NCBI RefSeq assembly: GCF_011316935.1
Contig: NZ_WLYS01000003.1
Coordinates: forward strand, 310,001 to 374,000
Reading direction: 5' to 3'
Length of the DNA stretch: 64,000 nt
Origin: Sphingobacterium chungjuense
GTDB taxonomy: Bacteria; Bacteroidota; Bacteroidia; Sphingobacteriales; Sphingobacteriaceae
In this document: in pieces, positions 44,588 to 54,172 of the stretch
Layout: each line of letters opens with the position of its first letter
Numbering within the stretch: position 1 is the stretch's first letter
Made by a program: the position numbers and the translations under genes
The notes under the pieces: model-generated
Database searches by the model: none
The model's input: only the letters and a program-made list of their open reading frames with translations
What the model was told of the DNA's origin: nothing

Positions 44588-46024
44588 ATGAGAAAACAGA
44601 TTTTTTACGTTATTTTATTATTTGTCCTGCAAATTAGCGCATCATTTGCGCAAAATAAGCCCAAATATATCTTCTATATGATTGGAGATGGCATGGGATT
44701 GAACCAAGTACATATTGCTGAATCCTATCAGGCAGCTTTGGAAAACCGCAATACCGTATTTCCACTGACTTTCACCAAATTTCCGTTTAGCACTTTCGCC
44801 ACTTCCTTTTCTTTATCGCATGGTGTGACGGATTCTGCTGCGGCGGGTACAGCATTGGCCGTAGGCCACAAAACCAAAAATGGGGTGATCGGTATGGATT
44901 CTAGCCGTACAGAAACGTACAAAAGCATTGCTTACTTTGCTAAAGAGCAAGGTATGAAAGTAGGAATCACCACGAGTGTAAGTATCGACCACGCGACGCC
45001 GGCCTCCTTTTACGCGAACCAAGCAGACCGCAATATGTATTACGAGATTGGTCAGGATTTAATTAAGTCTGGGTTTGATTTCTTCGGCGGAGCCGGCTTC
45101 CTTAGTCCTGAAAAAACGTACAAGAAAGAAGCTGCTCCTTCCCTGTTCCCACAATTTGAAAAAGCGGGCTATACGCTGGCTTATGGATTGAAAGAGTATA
45201 ATAAGATCGCAAAATCGGCCGATAAGGTGATTTTGATGGCCGACAAAGGCACTCCTGCTGATGCGCTCACGTATGCGATAGATCGTACACCAGAAGAATT
45301 GACCTTGCAACAAATCACGGCATCGGCCATTCAGACTTTGCAAAAAGATAACGACAAAGGATTCTTCCTCATGGTGGAAGGCGGCAAAATTGATTGGGCT
45401 TGCCATAGCAATGATGGCGCTACAGCGATCCAAGAAACGAAGGATTTTGACGCAGCAGTAGCCGAGGCTTTCCGTTTTTATGAGCAACATCCCGAAGAAA
45501 CTTTGATCTTGGTAACCGCCGATCATGAAACGGGTGGTATGGTATTGGGCAATGGAAGCTCGACCTTGCAACTTGGCCGCATCCAGCATCAGAAAGTATC
45601 GCAAGGTGTACTCAGCACCAAGATTTCTGATTTGCGCAAATCTACCCCGAATGCTTCTTGGGATGTCGTAAAGCAATTGTTGGAAGAAAACACAGGATTG
45701 TGGAAGTCGGTAAAAGTCAGTGAAACGGAAGAAAATGAGATCAAAGAAGCCTACAACCGCAGCTTTGTGCAACACCAGAGTGAAACTGAGAAAAGTCTAT
45801 ACGCGATCGACGATCGTATTGCGGCATTAGCAGTGAAAGCATTGAATAGAGCAGCTAGCATTTCGTGGGCATCTGGCAATCACTCGGCGGCATATATCCC
45901 AATCTACGCGATTGGACAAGGCGCAGATCTATTCCACCAAAAGATGGACAACATCGATATTCCACGCAAAATTGCGGAAGCTGCAGGATTGCCGATGGCA
46001 CCCCGAGCTACCGCAACTCGTTAA
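44588..46024 (+). CDS. Exported alkaline phosphatase (PhoA family)
   Basis: 478 residues from the ATG at 44588; the earlier ATG (44555) would place the promoter box inside the gene. Signal peptide ends SASFAQ. Alkaline phosphatase features: MIGDGMGLNQ (first metal Asp), nucleophile Ser in VTDSAAAGTALA, metal ligands in MVEGGKIDWACHSND and TADHETGGM, and late SGNHSAAYIPIYAIG. It hydrolyses phosphomonoesters in the periplasm using Zn/Mg. Monocistronic, convergent with the efflux operon with a 4-nt gap. No Pho-box was identified. Confidence 0.93.
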   Translation: MRKQIFYVILLFVLQISASFAQNKPKYIFYMIGDGMGLNQVHIAESYQAALENRNTVFPLTFTKFPFSTFATSFSLSHGVTDSAAAGTALAVGHKTKNGVIGMDSSRTETYKSIAYFAKEQGMKVGITTSVSIDHATPASFYANQADRNMYYEIGQDLIKSGFDFFGGAGFLSPEKTYKKEAAPSLFPQFEKAGYTLAYGLKEYNKIAKSADKVILMADKGTPADALTYAIDRTPEELTLQQITASAIQTLQKDNDKGFFLMVEGGKIDWACHSNDGATAIQETKDFDAAVAEAFRFYEQHPEETLILVTADHETGGMVLGNGSSTLQLGRIQHQKVSQGVLSTKISDLRKSTPNASWDVVKQLLEENTGLWKSVKVSETEENEIKEAYNRSFVQHQSETEKSLYAIDDRIAALAVKALNRAASISWASGNHSAAYIPIYAIGQGADLFHQKMDNIDIPRKIAEAAGLPMAPRATATR

Positions 46025-46028
46025 ACGC

Positions 46029-47492
46029 TTATCGCCAACCTCCGCCAAGGGAGCGATATAAATCAATATAAGAGGCTAAGTATTGCTGACGCAATTCTAC
46101 CAAAGCCAAATCACTGTCCAGCGCGTTGCTCTGGGCAGTGATTACTTCTAAATAGGAAGCATAACCACTTTTGAATAACAAACCTGCATTGCGCACCGCT
46201 AAAGCCGAATTGCTAACGCGCTGCTCCGCAAATTCCAATTGCTCACGCTGCTTACCTACCGTAATCACGGCATCCGAAACTTCACCAACGGCTTCTAGCA
46301 CTTTTTGCTGCAAACCAATTTCAGCCTGATCTCGCTCCAATCGCGCGATTTCATATTGCGTTTTGAGCTGTCTATTTTGGAAGATAGGTGCTGTGATATC
46401 GCCTGCAATGCCGCCGAGTAAAGCGCCAGGAATATTAAACCAATTTTTGGGCAACATCGCATTCACTCCCAATGTACCGCCAATCGTAAGCGCTGGATAG
46501 CGCATCGCTTGTTGCACATTAGCATTGGCATTAGCAGAGATCAATTGCAACTCGGCGCTACGAATATCGGGTCGATTGCGGATTACCTCGACCGGAGTTC
46601 CCAACGAGATATCATTAGCATCGTCTAACAGCTCATTAAAGCTATTACCGCGTCCAATACGAGCAGGCATCTCACCCGCTAGCACACGCAAGGCGTTTTC
46701 TTGCAAGGCGATCTCCTGTTCCAATTCTGGCACCAGCGAAGCGGCTAATAATCGCTGCGACTCCGTTTGTTGAATCGCTAATGCGGTGATCTCTCCGGCT
46801 TCGTATTGTAGCTTGATAATCTGCAATGTACTATCATTAAGTTGTACATTTCGTTTAGCCACTTCAATCTTCGCATCCAGCATCAGCAAATTGAAATATC
46901 CCATGGCCACGCGCGCAATCAAATCAGTTTGTACCGCTTTGCGGGCTTCATGCGTTTCTAGATAATCGGCCACCACCATATCTTGGCGATTGCGGATTTT
47001 GCCCCAGATATCCAACTCCCAACTGAAGCTGATATCAGTACCAAATTGTGAAAGCAATACGTACATGTTCTCGGGCAACTCCCGACCGCCATCACCATAA
47101 TACTTGGAAGGCGGTGCCGAAATGAAATCCCGTGAACGCCATTGCCGATTGGCACTAGCGATGCGCGCTTCTGCCGAAGGCAAAAAGTTCGCCCGGTTCT
47201 GACGTACTTGCTGATCGGCGATTTCGATATTGAGCAAAGCCGTCCGCATATCGTTATTGTTCACCAAAGCCGAATCGATCAGATCCTTCAAGATGGTATC
47301 CTGAAAAAACGTACGCCAATCAATTCGTCCAATGCTGATGGTGTCTGCAAAGTAAGCGATCGTGTCGCCACGATAGGTTTCTGGCAGATCTAACTCAGGT
47401 TGTACATATTTCTTCCCGACCTTGCATCCTTGTATACCAAAGAATATCCATAAGGTTAGACCGAAGAAACCAAATAAAAACTTGCTACGCAT
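46029..47492 (-). CDS. TolC-like outer membrane efflux lipoprotein (NodT/CusC type)
   Basis: 487 residues. Signal with Cys at residue 23 (FGIQGC) followed by KVGKKYVQPELDLPETYRGD, the typical start of NodT-type outer membrane factors. Two structural repeats of long helices (DLIARVAMGYFNLLMLDAKIEVAKRN; QYEIARLERDQAEIGLQQKVLEAVGEVSDAV) form the periplasmic tunnel, and NRPDIRSAELQLISANAN is a family signature. Exit duct of the RND pump encoded directly upstream (3-nt gap). Last gene of the operon. Confidence 0.94.
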   Translation of the reverse strand: MRSKFLFGFFGLTLWIFFGIQGCKVGKKYVQPELDLPETYRGDTIAYFADTISIGRIDWRTFFQDTILKDLIDSALVNNNDMRTALLNIEIADQQVRQNRANFLPSAEARIASANRQWRSRDFISAPPSKYYGDGGRELPENMYVLLSQFGTDISFSWELDIWGKIRNRQDMVVADYLETHEARKAVQTDLIARVAMGYFNLLMLDAKIEVAKRNVQLNDSTLQIIKLQYEAGEITALAIQQTESQRLLAASLVPELEQEIALQENALRVLAGEMPARIGRGNSFNELLDDANDISLGTPVEVIRNRPDIRSAELQLISANANANVQQAMRYPALTIGGTLGVNAMLPKNWFNIPGALLGGIAGDITAPIFQNRQLKTQYEIARLERDQAEIGLQQKVLEAVGEVSDAVITVGKQREQLEFAEQRVSNSALAVRNAGLLFKSGYASYLEVITAQSNALDSDLALVELRQQYLASYIDLYRSLGGGWR

Positions 47493-47495
47493 AAT

Positions 47496-50400
47496 TTAGT
47501 CCTCCTCCTCTTTAAATTTATCCCTCATTTTTTCGTCCAATGTCTTGAAGACAATAAATAGCATCGGGATCACAAAAATACCAAAGGCTACACCAGAGAG
47601 CATGCCGCCGGCGGCACTAAAACTGATGGAATGATTACCAATCGCAGACGGGCCAACCGACCACATCAACGGCACCAAACCGGCTACAAAAGCCAAACTC
47701 GTCATTAGAATCGGGCGAAGTCGCAAACGCGCACCCATAATGGCGGCATCCACAATCGTCAACCCCTTATCCCGTTCCTGCACGGCAAACTCGATAATCA
47801 AAATGGCATTCTTCGCCAGCAAACCGATCAACATAATCAATCCAACCTGCACATAGATATTGTTTTGCAAGCCCACTAAACCAATGGTAGCGTATACGCC
47901 GACCAAACCTACGGGAATGGAAAGTAGCACAGCGAATGGTAGAATATAGCTTTCATACTGCGCAGACAATAAAAAGTAAACGAAGAGAATACTCAGCGCA
48001 AAGATCAAAACCATCTGACCGCCAGATTGACTTTCTTCAAAGCTCATCCCTGTCCATTCGAAACCATAGTTACCCGGTAATTCTGCATCGGCCAAAGTTT
48101 CGATCGCTTCCATCACGTCACCCGAGCTGTAGCCTGGCGCAGGCGTCGCATTGACAGCAATCGCATTGTACAAATTGTAGCGAGTGATTGTCTCTGGGCC
48201 AACTTCTTTCTCTAATGTGAGCAAGGTATTGATCGGCACCATCTCGCCGGCTTTGTTGCGCACAAAGATCGAATTGAAGGATTCAGGATCTTTCCGATAA
48301 TCGAAATCTGATTGGATATATACGCGATACTGTCTGCCGAATCGACTAAAATCTCCAGCCTGCACACGCGCATAATACGATCGAATGGTCGACATCAAAT
48401 CGCGCACATCTACACCCAAAGATTTTGCTTTCACCACATCGATGTTCACTTCGTACTGAGGAAAGTTGGATTTAAAGGTGGTGTAGGCATTGTCGATCTC
48501 CGGCAAGGTATTAAGCTGATTGATAAACGTATCTGCGATCATATTGAAGTCGCGAATATCGCCACCCATACGATCCTGTAGTACTAATTCCGTACCGGCA
48601 AAGTCACCAAATCCCTGCACCGTTGGCCGTGCAAACACGGTAAATTGTGCTTCGTGAATCTGAGCAAGATCTTTGCGAATGGTATCCATAAATGCTTCGA
48701 TCTTTTTAATCCCTAGGCGCTTGGCATGCGGATGCATATTGATGTAGCCTGCGGCGAATGCCGGACTGGCGCTCGCGTCGAGTGCGTTGAAACCAGAAAC
48801 AGTCGTCATCCCCAGCACATCTTCTCGCTTTCTTAAAATACTATCTGCTTTGCGCAACACTTCTGTTGTACGCGCCAGTGAAGCACCTGGAGGCATAGCC
48901 AAGTTGTAGGTAATAAATCCATCATCCTCCGTAGGAATAAAACTTTGAGGAGAACGTGACATCAGCACTAATCCTATTACGGTGATCAATGCTAAACCAA
49001 CCCAAGCTACTGTTTTATGTGTGATTAGAAACTTAACCGCCCCGATGTATTTCTCCGTAAAACGATCGAATGCCGTATTGAAAGCTGTAAAGAAGCGATC
49101 GCGGTACAAGGCAAATTTCTTTTTCCTCACTACCGGATGTTCGCCTTCGGCGTCTTCATGCTTTGGTGCTTTGAGTAATAAGGCACAGAGCGCCGGACTT
49201 AAGGTCAGCGCGTTCAGCGCGGAGATTAAGATGGCGGTGGCCAATGTATAGGCAAACTGTCGATAGAAAATACCGGCAGGCCCTTCCATAAAACCGACTG
49301 GCAAGAACACCGCAGCCATCACCATCGTGATGGACAAAATCGCTCCGGTAATCTCTGACATCGTCCGGATCGTTGCTGCTTTGGGCTTCAAACCCGTACT
49401 ATGCATCTTCTGGTGAATGGCCTCCACAACCACAATGGCATCATCCACGACGATACCGATGGCGAGCACGAGTGCAAACATCGTGAGTACATTGAGCGAA
49501 AAGCCAAACATCTGCAAGAAAAAGAATGTACCCACCAACGAAACCGGAATAGCAATCGCTGGGATTAGCGTAGAACGTAAATCTTGCAGGAAGATAAATA
49601 CAATGATAAATACTAAGATAAATGCCTCGAAAAGCGTATGCTGCACTTGGCTAATGGATTCATCAATCTGCTCCCGAACCGAATAGGTAATCTCGTATTT
49701 GATACCATTGGGGAAAGAGCGCGCTTGCTCCTCTAATACTTCGCGAACCGCCACATCAATGTCGTGCGCGTTGGATCCACTGGTTTGCGTGAGGTTGAGC
49801 GTCAGACCCGGATTACCATCCACCTTATTATCTGAATTGAGGTTGGTTGCGCCAAACTCAATGCGCGCCAAATCTTTTAGATATAGAACAGATCCATCGT
49901 TATTGGTCTTGATGACCATGTTTTCGAATTGCTCTGGCTGTGAGAATCGTCCCTTGTGGCGTATCACCGTTTCAAATACTTCCTCGGATGTCTCCCCAAA
50001 CTTGCCGGGTGCCATTTCAAAGTTTTGATCGCTGATGGCTTTCGTCACATCCTGCGGCACGAGATTGTATAAGGCGAGTTTTTCTGGATTCAACCAAAGA
50101 CGCATCGCATAATCACGCGCTCCTAATCTAGATACCTGCGCTACACCATCCACCCGCAAAAGCGGACGCATCAGATTGATCTGTGCATAGGCTTGTAAGA
50201 ACGTTTCGTCGTACACCGTATCGCGATGATCGGAGTACAAATTGATCGTCATGATTACACCACTCTGCCGCGGCATAGTAGTAATACCCGCTTCATTTAC
50301 TTCGGCAGGAATCGAGCTGATAGCGCGCGAGATACGCGTCTGCACGTTCACCGATGCTACATCTGGATTTGTTCCGGTTTTGAAGAATACAGTAACTGTT

Positions 50401-50663
50401 CCAGCTCCAGAATTGGAAGCCGTAGATCGGATATAGGTCATATCCTCTACACCGTTGATTGCTTCCTCTATCGGAAGCAAAACGCTTTTAGCAACGGTTT
50501 CCGCATCCGCACCGGGATAACTTAACGACACCACCACACTCGGTGGTGCAATTTCCGGAAAGCGTGTAACCGGCAATAATTTCATTCCTACTAATCCGAG
50601 GATGACTAATACGATGGATACCACCGTAGCCAACACCGGACGTTCGACAAATACTTTCAGCAT
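47496..50663 (-). CDS. RND efflux permease (HAE1/AcrB-like)
   Basis: 1055 residues, the normal size. Twelve predicted membrane helices in two halves, each with a large periplasmic loop. Starts FVERPVLATVVSIVLVILG; PEIAPPSVVVSLSYPGADAETV is the HAE1 signature; proton-relay Asp pair in GIVVDDAIVVVE (helix 4); second half has RLRPILMTSLAF. HAE1 pumps export drugs, dyes or lipophilic compounds using the proton gradient; metal-type (CusA) signatures are absent. Middle gene between the fusion protein and the TolC-like factor. Confidence 0.95.
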   Translation of the reverse strand: MLKVFVERPVLATVVSIVLVILGLVGMKLLPVTRFPEIAPPSVVVSLSYPGADAETVAKSVLLPIEEAINGVEDMTYIRSTASNSGAGTVTVFFKTGTNPDVASVNVQTRISRAISSIPAEVNEAGITTMPRQSGVIMTINLYSDHRDTVYDETFLQAYAQINLMRPLLRVDGVAQVSRLGARDYAMRLWLNPEKLALYNLVPQDVTKAISDQNFEMAPGKFGETSEEVFETVIRHKGRFSQPEQFENMVIKTNNDGSVLYLKDLARIEFGATNLNSDNKVDGNPGLTLNLTQTSGSNAHDIDVAVREVLEEQARSFPNGIKYEITYSVREQIDESISQVQHTLFEAFILVFIIVFIFLQDLRSTLIPAIAIPVSLVGTFFFLQMFGFSLNVLTMFALVLAIGIVVDDAIVVVEAIHQKMHSTGLKPKAATIRTMSEITGAILSITMVMAAVFLPVGFMEGPAGIFYRQFAYTLATAILISALNALTLSPALCALLLKAPKHEDAEGEHPVVRKKKFALYRDRFFTAFNTAFDRFTEKYIGAVKFLITHKTVAWVGLALITVIGLVLMSRSPQSFIPTEDDGFITYNLAMPPGASLARTTEVLRKADSILRKREDVLGMTTVSGFNALDASASPAFAAGYINMHPHAKRLGIKKIEAFMDTIRKDLAQIHEAQFTVFARPTVQGFGDFAGTELVLQDRMGGDIRDFNMIADTFINQLNTLPEIDNAYTTFKSNFPQYEVNIDVVKAKSLGVDVRDLMSTIRSYYARVQAGDFSRFGRQYRVYIQSDFDYRKDPESFNSIFVRNKAGEMVPINTLLTLEKEVGPETITRYNLYNAIAVNATPAPGYSSGDVMEAIETLADAELPGNYGFEWTGMSFEESQSGGQMVLIFALSILFVYFLLSAQYESYILPFAVLLSIPVGLVGVYATIGLVGLQNNIYVQVGLIMLIGLLAKNAILIIEFAVQERDKGLTIVDAAIMGARLRLRPILMTSLAFVAGLVPLMWSVGPSAIGNHSISFSAAGGMLSGVAFGIFVIPMLFIVFKTLDEKMRDKFKEEED

Positions 50664-50711
50664 AGATAGATCTTAATGTAAAAAATAGGACAAGAGAATC
50701 AACCGTTCTCC

Positions 50712-51878
50712 TTACTTCTGAATCGGGATGATCGTCGAACCGTCCGTCAGCTTATCAAAGCCACTCAATACGACACGATCTCCTTCTTCAACACCTTCAG
50801 AGATAATATAATTGTCCTTACTTTTTCCGCTCACGACCACATTTCGGCGCTGTACTTGGTTGGAGCTGTTTACTACATAGACAAACGTACGGTCTTGCAA
50901 CTCATTGGTGGCCAATTGAGGAATTTGCAAAACAGCTTCTTTGACTTCGGCAATTTTGAGCGTACCGCTACTACCCGAGCGCAGTATATTGTCTTGATTG
51001 GCAAAAGTGGCTCGTAGTGAAATCGCACCGGTACTACGATCAACTTGCCCGTTTACAGCGTCTACAACACCTTTAATCGGGTATTCTTCGCCATCTGCCA
51101 ACATTAAGGTCACCTTTGGAAAGGTGAGTTTATTGTTTCTATTGTATTCGCGGCCTGCAATACTATCCTTCTTCGCTTGCGCTTTAGAGAAATACAGGAA
51201 ATCCGATTCATTCATGGCAAAATAAACATAAACCTCCTGTATATCAGACAAGAAGGTCAGCGGCTCTTTATCACCTTTGGAAACCAAGTTACCAATGCGT
51301 TTTGGAATACGACCAATATAGCCGCTCACAGGCGCCGTAATGAGTGTAAAGTCTTTATTGATCTCAGCGCTTCGCACCGCAGCCTGTGCTTGTTGTAAGG
51401 TGGCTTGTGCCACCTCGTAATCGGACTGCGCTGCGGATAATCGTACATCGGAAATCACATCATTGGCGACTAAGGGTTTGAGTCGATCAATCTCTAGCTG
51501 CGCATTCTTTAATTGCGCTTTGGCTACTTCAGCCGTAGCCAGCATATTATTCAGACTCTCTTGGTAGGCTGATTGATCAACCTTAAAGAGCTTTTGGCCT
51601 TTTTGCACGTATGCACCTTCGTCAATGTAGATCTCTTGTAATAGGCCTTCTACTTGCGGCCTTACTTCGACGTTTACCTTACCTTCTATGGTACCTAGGT
51701 ACGTCTTCACGGTGACGGCGTCACTCCGTTTTACTTCATACACGGGCAGAGCAAGGGCTTTCTCCCCTTTTTCTTTTTCTTTGGACTCGCTGTGGGTACA
51801 GCTATCCAATAAAAAAATCGCACTGAAGAGTACGACAATCCATTGTGGTTGGAACCAGTTGTTTTTCTTTATTAGCAT
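50712..51878 (-). CDS. RND periplasmic adaptor (membrane fusion protein)
   Basis: 388 residues. Lipoprotein signal (FLLDSC, Cys at about 27). Lipoyl-like halves frame a coiled-coil hairpin: VRPQVEGLLQEIYIDEGAYVQKGQKLFKVD and ITAPVSGYIGRIPKRIGNLV. A beta-barrel domain with GVVDAVNGQVDRSTGAISLRA follows, then a membrane-proximal domain. It bridges the inner-membrane RND pump and the outer-membrane channel. First gene of the three-gene operon, 48 nt before the permease. No TetR or AraC regulator gene is adjacent; repeats upstream may be operator sites. Confidence 0.95.
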   Translation of the reverse strand: MLIKKNNWFQPQWIVVLFSAIFLLDSCTHSESKEKEKGEKALALPVYEVKRSDAVTVKTYLGTIEGKVNVEVRPQVEGLLQEIYIDEGAYVQKGQKLFKVDQSAYQESLNNMLATAEVAKAQLKNAQLEIDRLKPLVANDVISDVRLSAAQSDYEVAQATLQQAQAAVRSAEINKDFTLITAPVSGYIGRIPKRIGNLVSKGDKEPLTFLSDIQEVYVYFAMNESDFLYFSKAQAKKDSIAGREYNRNNKLTFPKVTLMLADGEEYPIKGVVDAVNGQVDRSTGAISLRATFANQDNILRSGSSGTLKIAEVKEAVLQIPQLATNELQDRTFVYVVNSSNQVQRRNVVVSGKSKDNYIISEGVEEGDRVVLSGFDKLTDGSTIIPIQK

Positions 51879-52228
51879 AGATGTCCTTAAGAAGTAACGT
51901 TTTTATTACAATTCAATCTACTAAACGTTAAAATGAGGCGAAATTATATGTTAAAACGAAAATTAACGTCAATTTAACGCATAAAACTGCTATTTTTAAA
52001 CTCGCTAAATGGAGTTAAATCCATTGTAAATCAGCCATCTAATGTAACCGCTAAATTCCAATAGAAATTCTTCCAATGCAGCTGTCTTTCGTTAGTAGAT
52101 CATTTTGTGGCAACAATATACGAATATCACGTAATAATTGGTCGGCTTTTTGTTTCTTGATCTAAATATATATTTCCCTCGAGAAATCGTCTACCGCTTT
52201 GTGAATAGGGCTTTTCTCTTTCTTTTAA
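51879..52228. other. Divergent efflux operon / L,D-transpeptidase intergenic region
   Basis: 350 bp, AT-rich, no ORF. It contains CGTT repeats on the minus strand near the efflux operon (51921-51979). On the plus side a one-mismatch -7 box TCATTTTG lies near 52101-52108. No terminator. Confidence 0.5.
51948..51979 (-). repeat. Three phased CGTT direct repeats upstream of efflux operon
   Basis: On the minus strand CGTTAAATTGA (from 51979), CGTTAATTTT (from 51968) and CGTTTTAACAT (from 51958), spaced 11 and 10 bp; a fourth CGTTTAG begins at 51927, 31 bp (three turns) further. They may be binding sites for a regulator of the pump. Confidence 0.45.
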
Positions 52229-53293
52229 ATGGATAAAATGATTAAAAACGTCTACACGATACGATTACTATTTTGCGCCTTAATGTCGATGACACTTATC
52301 TTCTCCTGCCAAAATAAAACGGCAGAGGAAAAGGCAATATCTGATGCGGAAAAAAGAACCGCCGATTCGCTAGCACAGATAAAAGCGGCAGAAGAAGAGG
52401 TACGCAAACAACCTGTTAAGGCAGCCGATATCAACTTGACAAAAGATCTCGAGTACGATAAACATACTTTGGAAGATAGCTACGCGTATGAAGATACCAC
52501 CAGAGTATTCCAATGGGACAAAATCAAAGAACGCTTGGCGGATGTGGAGAATTTCCAACGCATGCCACATCAATACGGCGTGTTGCAAAATCATCGCAAT
52601 AAAAATAAGGAAGCACCTTTAGTGAAAAACTGGAAACGAAATGCCTACAAGCGCGTGGCCGATTCGTTGGGAACTGAACGCTGGCAAGGTGTGCCGTTGT
52701 ATGCAGCGGGTCAGCATGACGCACCAGAATTGTACGGTCGTGATGGATATCTCGTGATTATAACCAAAAATGACACCACCGCAGATATGATGGAAGTAGA
52801 GGGCATCTCACTACCTGGTAAATTCGATGTGCCGGATCGTTATGTCAAAGTCTTAGGAGATACTGTTGTATTTGATCGTGTCGCCATAGTCGATGTAACA
52901 AACCAAAATATCGCCACCTTCCAAAAAACAGATAAAGGAGCTTGGAAAGTATTAAGTATGAATCCAGCCACCAGCGGCATGCACAAACCGCCATTTTCTA
53001 CCGAGACGCCTTTAGGAGTTTATGTGGTACAAGAGAAGAAAAAGAAAATGATGTTCTTAAAAGATGGCACTTCAAGCATTCAGGGATATGCGCCATTTGC
53101 GACCAGATTCAGTAATGGTGGCTATATTCACGGTGTACCGGTCAACAATCCTAACGGAAAAATTGTAGAATACAGTTGGTCGCTCGGTACAGTACCTCGC
53201 TCCCATATGTGTGTTAGAAATGCTTCTTCTCACGCAGAATTTGTGTACAATTTGACTAAAACGCTATCTTCTTTGATTATTGTAATCGAATAG
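52229..53293 (+). CDS. L,D-transpeptidase (YkuD-type) lipoprotein
   Basis: 354 residues. Signal with lipobox IFSC (Cys27; a start three codons later is also possible), then a Glu/Ala/Lys-rich linker to about residue 60. C-terminal YkuD-like domain (about 215-350): GGYIHGV gives the active-site His, SHMCVR the catalytic Cys with its following Arg, and AIVDVTNQNIATFQ is the opening strand. Such enzymes make 3-3 peptidoglycan cross-links or attach proteins to the wall. The N-terminal domain is not recognised. A second transpeptidase-type gene follows 75 nt later. Confidence 0.85.
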   Translation: MDKMIKNVYTIRLLFCALMSMTLIFSCQNKTAEEKAISDAEKRTADSLAQIKAAEEEVRKQPVKAADINLTKDLEYDKHTLEDSYAYEDTTRVFQWDKIKERLADVENFQRMPHQYGVLQNHRNKNKEAPLVKNWKRNAYKRVADSLGTERWQGVPLYAAGQHDAPELYGRDGYLVIITKNDTTADMMEVEGISLPGKFDVPDRYVKVLGDTVVFDRVAIVDVTNQNIATFQKTDKGAWKVLSMNPATSGMHKPPFSTETPLGVYVVQEKKKKMMFLKDGTSSIQGYAPFATRFSNGGYIHGVPVNNPNGKIVEYSWSLGTVPRSHMCVRNASSHAEFVYNLTKTLSSLIIVIE

Positions 53294-53368
53294 TTTTACA
53301 TAATTTAACATTTTCGTAACACCTTTATTACTAGATTTGTGGATTCACAAAAAAGGGAAGTAGGGATT

Positions 53369-54163
53369 ATGAGGAAGATTTTTTTTGGAATTTTGGCTTC
53401 AGTATGTTTAGTATTTATTGCATTCGCCAGCTTTAAAGACAGATATGTTGACCAACCTGCCGAAAAAATAACGGCTATTGATATCGCAAAACCAGATCCA
53501 TTTTTTCAGATTCGAGCCATATATGACAGCTTGCATGTCGATAGCATCTTGAACTATCAGGCATTCGAAGAGGCGATGTACGGTTATGAATCGATGCAAC
53601 ACCGCACAAAAAAGGAACTGATCACGGTGATTGATTTTACATTACCATCTACCGAGAAACGGCTTTACGTTATTGATCTAAAGAACAAAAAGCTACTACA
53701 TCATAGTGTGGTGGCTCACGGTCGTAATACGGGCGAAAACTATGCCACAAATTTTTCAAATAGACACGGATCTTTTCAAAGCTCCTTAGGTTTTTATGTC
53801 ACGGCCGAAACTTATCAAGGTGGAAATGGCTATTCCCTGCGCCTTGATGGCTTGGAAAAAGGCATTAATGATCAAGCAAGAGCGCGTGCTATTGTGATGC
53901 ACGGCGCAGATTACTGCAATGTCAATCTAGCAAAGAGTATGGGAAGATTGGGGCGCTCTTATGGTTGTCCAGCGCTTCCGCGCGAAATTAATGCGGCTGT
54001 CATTAACACGATCAAAGGCGGTTCTATGATGTACATCTATGCGAACAATAAAAATTACATGGCGAGTAGCAACATCTTAAAAACCAAAACAACCTCTAAA
54101 ACTATGCTCGCTCAGCACGATGAGGTCGAAAATACCGCTGCGCCGACCGTGGTATTGAATTAA
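53369..54163 (+). CDS. Murein L,D-transpeptidase catalytic-domain protein (YkuD_2-like)
   Basis: 264 residues from the ATG at 53369; a GTG 10 codons earlier is in frame but puts charged residues before the signal. The N-terminal hydrophobic helix (IFFGILASVCLVFIAFASF) is a signal or anchor. The catalytic part holds MHGADYCN (His) and RSYGCPALP (Cys), the YkuD_2 pattern. VVAHGRNTGENYATNFSNRHGS is also typical. Predicted to act on peptidoglycan in the periplasm. It is a different subfamily from the preceding gene, so not a simple duplication. Ends 9 nt before the convergent MBL gene. Confidence 0.85.
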   Translation: MRKIFFGILASVCLVFIAFASFKDRYVDQPAEKITAIDIAKPDPFFQIRAIYDSLHVDSILNYQAFEEAMYGYESMQHRTKKELITVIDFTLPSTEKRLYVIDLKNKKLLHHSVVAHGRNTGENYATNFSNRHGSFQSSLGFYVTAETYQGGNGYSLRLDGLEKGINDQARARAIVMHGADYCNVNLAKSMGRLGRSYGCPALPREINAAVINTIKGGSMMYIYANNKNYMASSNILKTKTTSKTMLAQHDEVENTAAPTVVLN

Positions 54164-54172
54164 TACTATCTG

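Noticed and set aside
45059..45775. 238-codon open frame on the minus strand inside the alkaline phosphatase gene
   Set aside because: It is wholly antisense to a clear PhoA-family gene, with Cys/His/Phe-rich low-plausibility composition and no domain.
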